A stretch of DNA of 64,000 nucleotides from the NCBI GenBank assembly GCA_029572815.1, contig JAKPUQ010000089.1, forward strand, positions 124,001-188,000. Reading direction: 5' to 3'. A program made the translations under genes and the position numbers. The first letter of the stretch is position 1, and each line of letters begins with the position of its first letter. Of this stretch, positions 1-8,778 are shown one piece after another. The notes beneath the pieces are model-generated. The model worked only from the letters and a program-made list of their open reading frames with translations. It did not search any database and had not been told where the DNA came from. The stretch is from Bacillota bacterium. GTDB lineage: Bacteria > Bacillota > Clostridia > Oscillospirales > Ruminococcaceae.

Positions 1-1936
1 CGGTGAGTATGAGCTGAGGGAGGAATATCTTGCCCTTCTCGAATTTAGCGCCTGCACTGTCCAGGGCAGGGATAAGATAGCCGTTGATTATCTCCATGGG
101 GTCAACGGTGTCCATGAGAGCCTCCGCAGCCTTTACGGCGTTGTTTTTCAGACCGTTCTCCACCGAGTACACAAGGTCGGGGGAGCTCTTGTCCTTTGCG
201 GGGGCAGGAGCCTTGGGAGCGCTGTCGTCCTGTGCGTAGATGCTTATGAAATCCGCGGAGTTGCGGTCTATCCCCGCAAGGAGCCTGTATGCTCTTACTG
301 CGCCGATTATGCCCTCAATATTTGGGTTGATGATAGGAAGGTCCAGACCGCTGTGGAGCGCCATTGTGAGGAAGGTACGGGTGATGAGCTCGCGGTTTGG
401 CAGTCCGAAGGATATATTTGAAACGCCCAGGACTGTTCTCAGTCCCAGCTCTGTCTTTACTCTGTGAAGTGCATTGAGAGTCTCCATAACGCCGTCCTGC
501 TCGGCAGAAGCCGTCAGGGTAAGGCAGTCGATGAAAACGTCCTCCTTTGGTATGCCGTATTCCATGGCGCGGCGGAGTATCTTCTCCGCAATGGCGAAGC
601 GTCCGTCGGCAGTCTTGGGGATACCGCCCTTGTCAAGGGTAAGTCCCACCACCGATGCACCGTACTTCTTAACGATGGGGAGTATAGTGTCGAGGGAGTC
701 GTTCTCGCCGTTTACCGAGTTTACAATGGGCTTTCCGTTGTATACGCGGAGACCTGCCTCAAGCACCCCGGGGATAGTGGAGTCAAGCTGAAGGGGAGTG
801 TCACATACGCTCTGTATAGCCTTAACAGCTGTTACCATCATTTCCTTCTCGTCGATGCCGGGGAGTCCAACATTTACGTCCAGTATCTCTGCGCCTGCGT
901 GTATCTGCTCAACTGCCTGACCGAGGATATAGTCCACATCGTGGGCGAGGAGAGCCTCCTTGAAGCGCTTCTTGCCTGTGGGATTGATACGCTCGCCGAT
1001 AACACGGGGCTGGTTTATATTCACGCAGTTCACCGCTGAGCAGGCTATGCTTGCACGTACTATCTTTCGGGGCTGTCTCTCCATGCCCGAAAGAGATTCT
1101 ATCATAGTGGAGATGTGCTGAGGTGTGGTGCCGCAGCAGCCGCCGAATATGGTAACACCTGCCTTTGCAAGCTTTACTGCGCTTTCTGCAAAGTCCACAG
1201 GGCCTACATTGTACTCATTTGTCACAGGGTCAGGGAGACCTGCATTGGGCTTGGCTATAACGGGCAGAGAGGTAAGTGCACATATCCTGTCAAGGACGGG
1301 GAAGAGCTCCTCGGGACCCAGCGAGCAGTTTACGCCGATGGCGTCTGCACCCAGACCCTCCAGCACTGCCACCATGCACTCGGGAGAAACACCAGTAAAG
1401 GTACGCATATTCTCCTCAAAGGTCATGGTCACAAGCACGGGCTTGTCGGAGTTTTCCTTTGCAGCCAGGAGAGCAGCCTTTACCTCATAGAGGTCGGTCA
1501 TGGTCTCGATCACGATGAGGTCGGCGTCCTTTCCTGCCAGTACAAGCTCCTTGTAGACCTCATATGCCTCCTCGAATTTCAGTGTTCCCGCAGGTTCAAG
1601 GAGCTGTCCTATGGGACCTAAGTCCAGAGCCGTGAGGGCGCGTCCTGCCGCGGCTTTACGTGCATTGGCAACACCGGCGGAGACTACCTCATCAACGGAA
1701 TAGCCGCTTCCCGAAAGCTTGAAGCGGTTTGCGCCGAAGGTGTTGGAGTAGATGATATCCGCACCGCTCTCCACATAGAGGCGGTGTATCTTCATTATAG
1801 CTTCCGGGTCTGTGATATTGAGAAGCTCGGGTATATGTTCTGTCTTTATCCCGTGAGCCTGGAGCATGGTGCCCATGCCGCCGTCAAGAAATACAAAGCT
1901 GTTTCTGTCAAGAAGTGAAAAGAATTTATCGGACAT
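1..1936 (-). CDS. metH: Cobalamin-dependent methionine synthase, partial (C-terminus outside window)
   Basis: Transfers a methyl group from methyltetrahydrofolate to homocysteine through cobalamin, in the cytosol. About 645 codons are visible before the window edge. Residues 1-290 form the homocysteine-binding barrel, with the zinc ligand region GVNCSLGP near residue 202 and FGGCCGTTP near 265. A pterin-binding domain follows (RVIGERINPTGKK near 310), then a linker and the start of the B12-binding cap (KFEKGKIFLPQL). The ATG at 1936 has AAAGGAG seven bases upstream. The gene lies 11 bp behind pheA and probably shares its promoter. Whether the reactivation domain is present cannot be seen; many clostridial MetH proteins lack it. 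Identification is from my own translation and is firm. Confidence 0.93.
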   Translation of the reverse strand, partial: MSDKFFSLLDRNSFVFLDGGMGTMLQAHGIKTEHIPELLNITDPEAIMKIHRLYVESGADIIYSNTFGANRFKLSGSGYSVDEVVSAGVANARKAAAGRALTALDLGPIGQLLEPAGTLKFEEAYEVYKELVLAGKDADLIVIETMTDLYEVKAALLAAKENSDKPVLVTMTFEENMRTFTGVSPECMVAVLEGLGADAIGVNCSLGPEELFPVLDRICALTSLPVIAKPNAGLPDPVTNEYNVGPVDFAESAVKLAKAGVTIFGGCCGTTPQHISTMIESLSGMERQPRKIVRASIACSAVNCVNINQPRVIGERINPTGKKRFKEALLAHDVDYILGQAVEQIHAGAEILDVNVGLPGIDEKEMMVTAVKAIQSVCDTPLQLDSTIPGVLEAGLRVYNGKPIVNSVNGENDSLDTILPIVKKYGASVVGLTLDKGGIPKTADGRFAIAEKILRRAMEYGIPKEDVFIDCLTLTASAEQDGVMETLNALHRVKTELGLRTVLGVSNISFGLPNRELITRTFLTMALHSGLDLPIINPNIEGIIGAVRAYRLLAGIDRNSADFISIYAQDDSAPKAPAPAKDKSSPDLVYSVENGLKNNAVKAAEALMDTVDPMEIINGYLIPALDSAGAKFEKGKIFLPQLILT

Positions 1937-1947
1937 AGATGTCTCCT

Positions 1948-3063
1948 TTATTCGCTTTTGAATGTGCCTATACATCGGAAGGTCTCAAGGTTCTCCTCAA
2001 GGTCGCGGAGAACTGCCTTTACGTTGGGGTCTGTGAGTCTGCCGCTGAAATCCAGGAAGAAGAGGACGTTGAAGCTGCCGTCACGGATAGGTCGGCTCTC
2101 GATACGGATAAGGTTCATATCGTTCACATAGAATTTGGTTAGGAGTCGGTAAAGACTACCCTCTGTATGGGGGATAGCCAGCATTACGGAAACGGAATCC
2201 GAGTCCTCCGCCACCTGCATATCCTTTGATATTACTATGAACTGAGTGCGGTTTACGGAGACGTCGGCTATATCCTTTGCGAGAATGGTCATACCCATCT
2301 GCTCCGCGCACTGTACCGAGCAGATAGCTGCAATGTCCTCGTCGCTGTCCATGACCTTTTCCGCGGCAGTTGCCGTGTTTGCGTACTCAGAGGTCCTGAG
2401 ACCGTTTTTGCGGAGGAAGGTCTCGCACTGTGCCAGCGCCTGGGGGTGTGAGTATACCTTCTTCACCTGAGAAAGAGGCATATCCTTCTTTGCGGCGAGA
2501 CAGTGGTTTATCTCAATGATGACCTCCCTGACGATGTACACGGGGTACTTTGCCATGAGGTCGTAGGTGCTGTTTACCGAGCCTGCGGTGGAGTTCTGAA
2601 CGGGGAGAACGCCGTAGTCTATCTCACCGTCGCTGACCGCTCTGAAAACGTCCTCGAAGGAGGGGTAGAAGGTGAAGCTGCGGTCACCGAATACAGACCT
2701 TGCAGCCACCTCAGAGTTGGCGCCCGAGGTGCCCTGACAGCCCACTGTCTTTGCTCCTGCAAAGTCGGGAGCGGAGAACTCATAGTCGGGAGCTCCTGCC
2801 AGGATAGTGCGGTTCTGGAGTATCTTGCTTATATCCATGATAGTGGTAAAAAGGGCAGCTGTGCCCTTCTCAAGATTTTTATCCCCTGTCAGCTCTTTGA
2901 TGCGGTCGATGACCTGCTGCTCGCGTCCGCCCTGAAAAACGGGCATATCGTGCTCCTTCTTGTAGTCAGCGACGCCCTTGCAGAGCTCCATGCGCTTCAT
3001 AAAGAGGGAAAGAATGCTGCTGTCGATGTCATCAATGCCGTCACGAAGCTGTTTAAGATCCAT
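1948..3063 (-). CDS. pheA: Bifunctional chorismate mutase / prephenate dehydratase (P-protein)
   Basis: Converts chorismate to prephenate and then to phenylpyruvate for phenylalanine synthesis. The 371-residue product has an AroQ chorismate mutase domain (about 1-85, starting MDLKQLRDGIDDID), a prephenate dehydratase domain (about 95-280, with the substrate-loop variant NRTQF) and a C-terminal ACT domain (IESRPIRD), which in this family binds phenylalanine for feedback inhibition. The ATG at 3063 has GGAGGT seven bases upstream; the open frame extends 15 codons further but without a ribosome site. It is first in a two-gene unit with metH. Family assignment is clear; allosteric control is known for the family, not shown here. 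Confidence 0.94.
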   Translation of the reverse strand: MDLKQLRDGIDDIDSSILSLFMKRMELCKGVADYKKEHDMPVFQGGREQQVIDRIKELTGDKNLEKGTAALFTTIMDISKILQNRTILAGAPDYEFSAPDFAGAKTVGCQGTSGANSEVAARSVFGDRSFTFYPSFEDVFRAVSDGEIDYGVLPVQNSTAGSVNSTYDLMAKYPVYIVREVIIEINHCLAAKKDMPLSQVKKVYSHPQALAQCETFLRKNGLRTSEYANTATAAEKVMDSDEDIAAICSVQCAEQMGMTILAKDIADVSVNRTQFIVISKDMQVAEDSDSVSVMLAIPHTEGSLYRLLTKFYVNDMNLIRIESRPIRDGSFNVLFFLDFSGRLTDPNVKAVLRDLEENLETFRCIGTFKSE

Positions 3064-3147
3064 AAAAAATACCTCCGATTTGAGCCGTAAGTCCTTATGT
3101 GCCGGCAAGACCGCAGGGCTGAAGGCTCGAATTGATATACCTCACAT

Positions 3148-3176
3148 ATTATAGCATTTATTTTTGTAGAAATCAA
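3148..3176 (-). promoter_or_regulatory. SigA-type promoter for pheA-metH
   Basis: On the minus strand, TTGATT (3176-3171) and TATAAT (3153-3148) are 17 bp apart, with a TGC extended -10. The predicted start leaves a leader of about 80 nt before pheA. I see no T-box or SAM riboswitch core in that leader. Confidence 0.7.
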
Positions 3177-3195
3177 TAAAAAAAGGATAAATATA

Positions 3196-3225
3196 TTGCA
3201 AATCACAAGTGTTCTGTGGTATAAT
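3196..3225 (+). promoter_or_regulatory. SigA-type promoter for ruvC operon
   Basis: TTGCAA (3196-3201) and TATAAT (3220-3225) are 18 bp apart, with TGG directly before the -10. It is divergent from the pheA promoter, about 45 bp away. Confidence 0.7.
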
Positions 3226-3289
3226 GATATAGAATATAGTGAGAAGCTATATCCATGTGAAGATTTTAACAAATGTACAGGAAAAAACA

Positions 3290-3775
3290 GTGAAAAAGAT
3301 AAGGATTTTAGGCATAGACCCGGGGTATGCCATAGTGGGCTTCGGCGTGCTGGACTACGATGGCATAAGGTTCACACCCGTTGAGTACGGAGCAGTGCTC
3401 ACCGAGGCGGGAACTCCCTTCCCCGAAAGGCTCAGGGCTATACACGAGGACATCGAATTCATTTTCGACAAATTCTCTCCCGACTGTATGGCCGTAGAGC
3501 GTCTCTATTTCACTACCAACCAGAAGACTGCCATCGACGTGGCACAGGCGAGAGGTATAACCGTTCTTTCGGCGGCAATGAGGAAAGTCCCGGTGTCGGA
3601 GTATACCCCCCTTCAGGTCAAGCAGTCGGTAGTCGGATACGGAAAGGCGGAGAAAAAACAGGTCATGGAAATGACGAAGCAGCTTCTGGGGCTGGCACAG
3701 ATACCTAAGCCCGATGACGCTGCGGACGCTCTTGCCATAGCTATCTGTCACGGCCATTCCGTCAGGTGGAACTGA
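3290..3775 (+). CDS. ruvC: Holliday junction resolvase RuvC
   Basis: Endonuclease that cuts Holliday junctions symmetrically, working with RuvAB in recombinational repair. The 161-residue product (E. coli 173) shows the RNase H-like acidic set: D10 in LGIDPG, E70 in AVERLYF and D142/D143/D146 in PDDAADALA. I chose the GTG at 3290 because AGGA lies seven bases upstream and the protein then begins just before the first beta strand; the longer frame to 3239 adds 17 unrelated residues. ruvA follows after 26 bp. All expected catalytic residues are present. Confidence 0.93.
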   Translation: MKKIRILGIDPGYAIVGFGVLDYDGIRFTPVEYGAVLTEAGTPFPERLRAIHEDIEFIFDKFSPDCMAVERLYFTTNQKTAIDVAQARGITVLSAAMRKVPVSEYTPLQVKQSVVGYGKAEKKQVMEMTKQLLGLAQIPKPDDAADALAIAICHGHSVRWN

Positions 3776-3801
3776 CGATATTCCGTTCAAAAGGTGATAA
3801 A

Positions 3802-4425
3802 ATGATATACAGCGTAAGAGGAAAACTGACAGTCAAGGAACTGGGCTTTGCCGTTGTGGAATGCGGCGGAGTAGGATATGGCTGCAGGACTTCATACAAT
3901 ACGGTCGCACAGCTGGGCGAGATAGGCAGCGAAGCGATGCTATACACCTATCTCTACGTCAGGGAGGACGTGGTGGAGCTCTTCGGCTTTGCCACACAGC
4001 AGGAGCTGAGCTGTTTCAAGCTGCTCATCTCCGTTTCGGGAGTAGGACCAAAAGCGGCAACGGCCATACTCTCGGACCTGACCCCGGAAAGGTTTGCGTT
4101 TCTCGTGGCTTCGGGAGACAGCAAGGCTTTCACAAAGACAAAGGGCATAGGAGCAAAGACTGCACAGAGGATAGTCCTTGAGCTCAAGGACAAGATATCC
4201 TCCGAGTCCATAAGCGGCAGCGTTGGCGGCGACGCTGCGGAATTTGCGAATATCCCCTCGGGCGCAGCCTCATCGGCAGTGTCCGAAGCTCTGGAAGCCC
4301 TTATGGTGCTGGGCTACTCACAGGGTGAAACAGCTCCCATACTCGGCAAGCTGGATCCCTCCCTCAGCACACAGGAGCTTATAAAGGAAACTCTGAGATT
4401 GATGACAGCAAAGAATATGCGTTAA
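3802..4425 (+). CDS. ruvA: Holliday junction branch migration protein RuvA
   Basis: Tetrameric DNA-binding subunit that holds the Holliday junction and loads RuvB. The 207-residue product matches the family length. It starts MIYSVRGKL (OB-fold domain), contains helix-hairpin-helix segments around VSGVGPKAA and TKGIGAKTAQR, and ends with the flexible linker and domain III (LMVLGYSQGE) that contacts RuvB. The ATG at 3802 has AAGGTG six bases upstream. Second gene of the ruv run; an sseB-like gene separates it from ruvB. Confidence 0.95.
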   Translation: MIYSVRGKLTVKELGFAVVECGGVGYGCRTSYNTVAQLGEIGSEAMLYTYLYVREDVVELFGFATQQELSCFKLLISVSGVGPKAATAILSDLTPERFAFLVASGDSKAFTKTKGIGAKTAQRIVLELKDKISSESISGSVGGDAAEFANIPSGAASSAVSEALEALMVLGYSQGETAPILGKLDPSLSTQELIKETLRLMTAKNMR

Positions 4426-4458
4426 ACTCAAAAATATGTTACAAGGATGGTTACTGTT

Positions 4459-5193
4459 ATGATGAATCTTGATGAATTGCTGAAAGCAGCAATAAAAGAC
4501 CCCTCAAAACGCGCCCTGTTCCTTCAGACGCTCATCAAAAGCGACGTCTATGTTATCTGCAAGAACCCTGTTCAGCAGGAGCGCGGCAGAGCAGAAGGCG
4601 GTATTCAGCTTGAGCTGATAACCACCCAGAACCCCGACGGCGATATCTTTATCCCCTTCTTCACCAGCTACCGCGCCCTCCAGCAGTTCGCCAAGCGCTA
4701 TGTTGACTGCTATAAGATAAACTGTCTGAGACTTTTCGACCTCATACAGTCGGTATCCGCTGTGCTGAACCCCAATTCCTACGGCAAGGAGTTCTCATCA
4801 CAGGAGATAAAGAGCATTCTCATGATAGCCCGCAATCTCAAGATCAAGGCTATCTCCTACAACGAAGCGGACATCATCAGCTACCGCCCCGTAGAGCATG
4901 AGGTGGGACATATCGTCAAGGCTGCAAGCAAGTTCCTTTCAAAGCAGCCCAACGTTGACCGCGCCTTCATCATGGAGATGATAAAGGGCTGCGAAAAGCC
5001 CCAGATTCTCATAGTCCTGGATATGATGGGAAGCACCAGAAAGCTCTTTGTGCCCCTTTCAAAGTACCTCTCCAAGACCGTAAAGGCAAACGAGCATCTG
5101 TGCTTTATCAGCTATGAGCAGGATATGGGCAAGAAGGCTGCGGAGACCGTAGAGCCCTTCTATGTCCGCAAAAAGAGATTTTTCGAGAAATAA
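4459..5193 (+). CDS. SseB-like domain protein
   Basis: The product is about 244 residues and cytosolic, with no signal peptide or membrane segment. The N-terminal half (LITTQNPDGDIFIPFF, then FTSYRALQQFAK) matches the SseB N-terminal fold and the C-terminal half resembles the SseB C-terminal domain. E. coli SseB was named for enhanced serine sensitivity, but its molecular role is unclear, so no function is assigned. AAGGA at 4443-4447 overlaps a first ATG at 4447, so the ATGs at 4459 or 4462 are better starts. The gene sits between ruvA and ruvB in the same direction (33 bp and 15 bp gaps), so it is probably co-transcribed. Confidence 0.75.
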   Translation: MMNLDELLKAAIKDPSKRALFLQTLIKSDVYVICKNPVQQERGRAEGGIQLELITTQNPDGDIFIPFFTSYRALQQFAKRYVDCYKINCLRLFDLIQSVSAVLNPNSYGKEFSSQEIKSILMIARNLKIKAISYNEADIISYRPVEHEVGHIVKAASKFLSKQPNVDRAFIMEMIKGCEKPQILIVLDMMGSTRKLFVPLSKYLSKTVKANEHLCFISYEQDMGKKAAETVEPFYVRKKRFFEK

Positions 5194-5208
5194 TTCAGAG
5201 GTGTTTAT

Positions 5209-6267
5209 TTGATACAGACAGAGGATATGGAGTTCGCTCCCAGAATAATAACTCCCGAGAATACCGCGGAGGACAGCGAGGCTGAGCTCAGTCTCCGCCC
5301 ACAGACCCTTCACGACTATATCGGACAGGACAAGGTAAAGGAAAACCTTGCCATATATATCGAGGCTGCAAAGCGCAGGAACGAACCCCTGGACCATGTG
5401 CTTCTGTACGGACCTCCCGGACTCGGAAAGACTACCCTTTCTTCCATAATAGCTCACGAGCTTGGGGTAAATCTCAGAGTCACCACAGGTCCTGCCATTG
5501 AAAAGCCGGGAGACCTTGTGTCGCTGCTGACCAGTCTCTCCGACAACGATGTGCTTTTCATCGACGAGATACACAGACTGTCCCGTGCGGTAGAGGAGAT
5601 ACTCTACCCCGCCCTGGAGGACAGGGTAATAGATATAATCATCGGCAAGGGACCCTCAGCCCGTTCAATAAGAATGGATCTGAAGCCCTTTACCCTCATC
5701 GGCGCCACCACCAGAGCAGGACAGCTCTCGGCGCCTCTCCGCGACCGCTTCGGCGTTATCCACAGACTGGAGCTCTATACCAAAGAGCAGCTAACGGACA
5801 TCGTCCGCAGGAGCTCAATGATACTGGGCATACCATGTACAGCTGACGGCGCCGCAGAGATAGCAGGCAGAGCAAGAGGCACGCCGAGAATAGCAAACAG
5901 GCTCCTGAAGCGTGTCCGCGACTTCGCAGATGTCATGGGCAACGGTCAGATAACGCAGGAGATAGCCTCCATCGCACTGAGCCGCCTTGAGATAGACCAC
6001 CTCGGTCTTGACGGACTGGACAGGCGTATGCTTGAGATGATAATCAAGGGCTACGGCGGCGGACCTGTGGGACTTGAGACCCTCGCCTCGGCTATCAATG
6101 AGGAGAGCGTTACCCTGGAGGACGTGTGCGAGCCCTTCCTTATGCAGCTGGGCTTCCTGGGCAGGACTCCCAGAGGCAGAGTGGCTACAAGGCTTGCCTA
6201 TGAGCACCTTGGCATAGTGCCGCCGGAGCAGGCAGCTTCTGCCGATGAAGGACAGATGAGCTTCTGA
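5209..6267 (+). CDS. ruvB: Holliday junction branch migration ATPase RuvB
   Basis: Hexameric AAA+ motor that drives branch migration with RuvA. The 352-residue product carries Walker [10 protein letters not shown], Walker [10 protein letters not shown], sensor 1 GATTRAG, the arginine-finger region APLRDRFG and a C-terminal winged helix ([10 protein letters not shown]). TTG at 5209 is the probable start, with AGAGGTG five bases upstream; an ATG at 5227 is the fallback. The N-terminal extension is slightly longer than in E. coli (336 residues). It belongs to the ruvC-ruvA-sseB-ruvB run. Confidence 0.95.
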   Translation: MIQTEDMEFAPRIITPENTAEDSEAELSLRPQTLHDYIGQDKVKENLAIYIEAAKRRNEPLDHVLLYGPPGLGKTTLSSIIAHELGVNLRVTTGPAIEKPGDLVSLLTSLSDNDVLFIDEIHRLSRAVEEILYPALEDRVIDIIIGKGPSARSIRMDLKPFTLIGATTRAGQLSAPLRDRFGVIHRLELYTKEQLTDIVRRSSMILGIPCTADGAAEIAGRARGTPRIANRLLKRVRDFADVMGNGQITQEIASIALSRLEIDHLGLDGLDRRMLEMIIKGYGGGPVGLETLASAINEESVTLEDVCEPFLMQLGFLGRTPRGRVATRLAYEHLGIVPPEQAASADEGQMSF

Positions 6268-6300
6268 CAATGCTCCCACAGGGGAGACGAGGATTTGAAT

Positions 6301-6861
6301 ATGCTTATAAAAGGTTCGAGGAGATATAATCTCAGACATAATGAGTCTATCGACCGGCAGCTTCCCTTCGGGGAGATGATAAACGGACAGGGCAGGGGTA
6401 TCGTGGCACAGTTCAGATACGGCATCTGTCACATGAGCTTCAACGGCTGCGAGGTCATAGCGGTACACAATGCACTTGTCTATCTGAAAAAGCCCCGTCC
6501 ACTGAAGGATATCGCCTTCTATATGGAGCGATTCCGCGTGCTGCTGGGCTTTTTCGGCTGTAATGCCTACAGGATAGGCAAGGCGCTGAAGCATTTCGGC
6601 GTTGAGTTTGAACGCTCAAAATACCCCGACGACGCAAGGTCTTACATAATCACATACTGGACGAAAAAGCCCTTCCTCTCCACTATCCACACCGTTTTCT
6701 GCATCAGGCAGGATAACGGTATACTGGTCTATAACAGCTACAACACCTGCATCCGCGAGGAGCTCTGCAGAGACCTGGAGGAGGTGGCGGGAAAGCGCCG
6801 TCCCATAGCAGTATACAAAATAATCGGGAGCGGGGAGATCTCCCCGGATCAGCTCCCGTAA
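6301..6861 (+). CDS. Putative C39-like (papain-fold) cysteine peptidase
   Basis: A 186-residue protein with no close named match known to me. FNGCEVIAVHNAL near residue 46 resembles the catalytic-cysteine helix of peptidase C39-like proteins (usual form GCEPTSLAM). STIHTVFC near 130 and GILVYNSY near 145 are placed like the catalytic His and Asn/Asp strands. No signal peptide or transmembrane segment is seen, so it should be cytosolic unless exported another way. The ATG at 6301 has GAGGA seven bases upstream; the in-frame TTG at 6295 is too close to it. It lies 33 bp after ruvB and 21 bp before the glmM-like gene. The peptidase call is inference from motif order; a non-catalytic relative is possible. 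Confidence 0.5.
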   Translation: MLIKGSRRYNLRHNESIDRQLPFGEMINGQGRGIVAQFRYGICHMSFNGCEVIAVHNALVYLKKPRPLKDIAFYMERFRVLLGFFGCNAYRIGKALKHFGVEFERSKYPDDARSYIITYWTKKPFLSTIHTVFCIRQDNGILVYNSYNTCIREELCRDLEEVAGKRRPIAVYKIIGSGEISPDQLP

Positions 6862-6882
6862 ACCACGGAAGGAGACTCCGCA

Positions 6883-8241
6883 ATGGCAAAACTTTTCGGT
6901 ACCGACGGTCCGCGAGGTATCGCCGTCACCGACCTCACCTGCGAGCTGGCAATGCAGACGGGACGCGCCGCTGCACTGGTGCTTGCAAAAAAAGAGAGCG
7001 GAAAGACGAAGATACTTGTGGGCAAGGATACAAGACTGTCCTCAGATGCGCTGGAGGCAGCGGTCTGTGCAGGCATATGCTCTGTGGGAGCAGATGCCGA
7101 GCTGCTGGGAACAGTTCCCACCCCCGGGGTGACATATCTTATCGGTGCCCACGGTGCCGACGGAGGCATAATGATCTCGGGAAGCCACAACAGCGCCGAG
7201 TATAACGGTCTGAAGCTGTTCTCCGCAAAGGGCTGCAAGCTCATGGAGGATGCTGAGGAGAAGATCGAAAGGCTGGTGCTGACTGTTCCCGGTGAGATAA
7301 AGCTGAAGTCCCACGAAGATGTGGGAAGGATAATCCACGGCGAGAAGGCTGCTGAGGAGTACATACAGCATATAAAGGAATTGACAGGGGCTGACCTCAG
7401 CGGAATGAAGGTGGCTTTGGACTGCGCCAACGGCTGCGCGGCTGTTACCGCGGAAAAGCTGTTCACGGCGCTGGGTGCGGAGACCATTGTCATCGCCGAC
7501 AAGCCCGACGGCACCAACATCAACAGAGAGTGCGGAAGTACCAACGTACACCGCCTCATGGAAACAGTTATAGACAACGGCTGCTGCTGCGGACTTGCCT
7601 TCGACGGCGACGCAGACAGGTGCATTGCCGTTGATGAAAAGGGCGAACTGGTGGACGGCGACAGACAGCTTGCCATCTTTGCCCTGTATATGAAGGAAAA
7701 GGGGAACCTTTTCAAGGATACCGCTGTGGTCACCGCAGGCAGTACCCTGGGCTTCCGCAGATACGCCTCCGATCACGGCATAAAGCTGGTGAGCTCGGGC
7801 ACAGGTACGCGGTACGTCCTTGAGCGTATGCTGGAGGGCGGCTATAAGCTGGGCGGCGAGCCCGACGGACATATCATCTTCCTTGACGATTCCGGCACAG
7901 GCGACGGTCAGCTGGCAGGCGTAAGGCTGCTGAGCATAATGAAGGAAAAGGGCAGTCCCCTCAGTGAGTTGTCGGGAGATATGCCCCGATACCCCCAGGT
8001 GAAGCTGAATGTGAAGATACACCCCCACTACAAGGAGCTCTGGAAAAATGAAAAGGACATCACTGAGCTCATAGAAAGCTTCGGCAGGGAGCTTGGGGAC
8101 GAGGGAAGACTGGTCATCCGCGAGAGCGGCAAGGAGCCCATCGTCCGTATCCTCATAGAGGGCGCTGACTTCGGGCGCATCAACGATATGGCTGTGGAGA
8201 TAGCACAGACCATCAAGGACACCTGCGCATATAAGGTATAA
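6883..8241 (+). CDS. glmM: Phosphoglucosamine mutase-like phosphohexomutase, divergent loops
   Basis: Alpha-D-phosphohexomutase family, 452 residues. GlmM converts glucosamine-6-phosphate to glucosamine-1-phosphate for peptidoglycan precursors. Four-domain layout is intact, with the N-terminal FGTDGPRG, the phosphoserine loop ISGSHN (S101), the metal loop DGDADR (241-246), the sugar loop GGEPDGH (324-330) and the phosphate loop RESGKEP (413-419). Usual GlmM forms are SASHNP, GGEQSGH and R-SGTEP, so three loops have changed. The metal-binding aspartates and active serine remain, so activity is likely, but the preferred sugar may differ. ATG at 6883 with GGAG upstream. glmM is the closest label; another phosphohexomutase specificity is possible. 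Confidence 0.75.
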   Translation: MAKLFGTDGPRGIAVTDLTCELAMQTGRAAALVLAKKESGKTKILVGKDTRLSSDALEAAVCAGICSVGADAELLGTVPTPGVTYLIGAHGADGGIMISGSHNSAEYNGLKLFSAKGCKLMEDAEEKIERLVLTVPGEIKLKSHEDVGRIIHGEKAAEEYIQHIKELTGADLSGMKVALDCANGCAAVTAEKLFTALGAETIVIADKPDGTNINRECGSTNVHRLMETVIDNGCCCGLAFDGDADRCIAVDEKGELVDGDRQLAIFALYMKEKGNLFKDTAVVTAGSTLGFRRYASDHGIKLVSSGTGTRYVLERMLEGGYKLGGEPDGHIIFLDDSGTGDGQLAGVRLLSIMKEKGSPLSELSGDMPRYPQVKLNVKIHPHYKELWKNEKDITELIESFGRELGDEGRLVIRESGKEPIVRILIEGADFGRINDMAVEIAQTIKDTCAYKV

Positions 8242-8244
8242 GCC

Positions 8245-8760
8245 ATGAAGAAAAGAGAACGTCTGGGCGCTGAACACGTCATGACGGGCGGATATCATGT
8301 GTCGCTGAGCTACTGGTACTATAAGGAGAGCGGCCTTGCTGCGGCGCTGGAATACCTGGGGATATTCCTGGCAGTATTCACCTTCGGCGCCGTGGTCATA
8401 AATGTAAACAGCATAGGTCTGAAAAAGGGACTTATCAATATAGCTCTGGCGCTGCTGCTGAATATCCCCATAAAGTTAGGGGCAGCAGCCCTCAACGACT
8501 TCTGCGTAAGAAAAAAGATACGGGATAACGCGGAGTTTGCTAAGTATTTTGCAGAGACTTATCCGCAGCACAGCGACCTCTGCAAGGAGCTCAATGACGA
8601 GTATGCCGCATATCCCGATGGGATACCCTACAGGGACTTTCACCCCAGAAGGCAGCTTGCCATGAATATTGCGGCGATAGCTGGACTTATCCTGCTGGCG
8701 CTGATAGCCATAGCCGCCATAGCGGGCTGTATATGGGTGAAAAATTACCTTGAGGAATAA
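8245..8760 (+). CDS. Small membrane protein of unknown function
   Basis: A 171-residue protein I do not recognise. Two hydrophobic segments near residues 33-52 and 60-82 and a third near 138-163 suggest three membrane spans. The middle part (about 83-135) is charged, with KKIRDNAEFAKYF and HSDLCKELNDEY. The start is three bases after the glmM-like stop, with AAGG inside the end of that gene, so translation is probably coupled. The next gene follows after 18 bp. Confidence 0.6.
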   Translation: MKKRERLGAEHVMTGGYHVSLSYWYYKESGLAAALEYLGIFLAVFTFGAVVINVNSIGLKKGLINIALALLLNIPIKLGAAALNDFCVRKKIRDNAEFAKYFAETYPQHSDLCKELNDEYAAYPDGIPYRDFHPRRQLAMNIAAIAGLILLALIAIAAIAGCIWVKNYLEE

Positions 8761-8778
8761 CACTAAGGAGCATTTATT

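Noticed and set aside
464-1621. Open frames on the plus strand opposite metH
   Set aside because: They are shadows of metH: no ribosome sites, no family-like pattern, and metH on the minus strand is continuous with all its motifs.
3064-3141. T-box or SAM riboswitch before pheA-metH
   Set aside because: The leader is only about 80 nt and lacks the conserved T-box sequence or a SAM-binding core.
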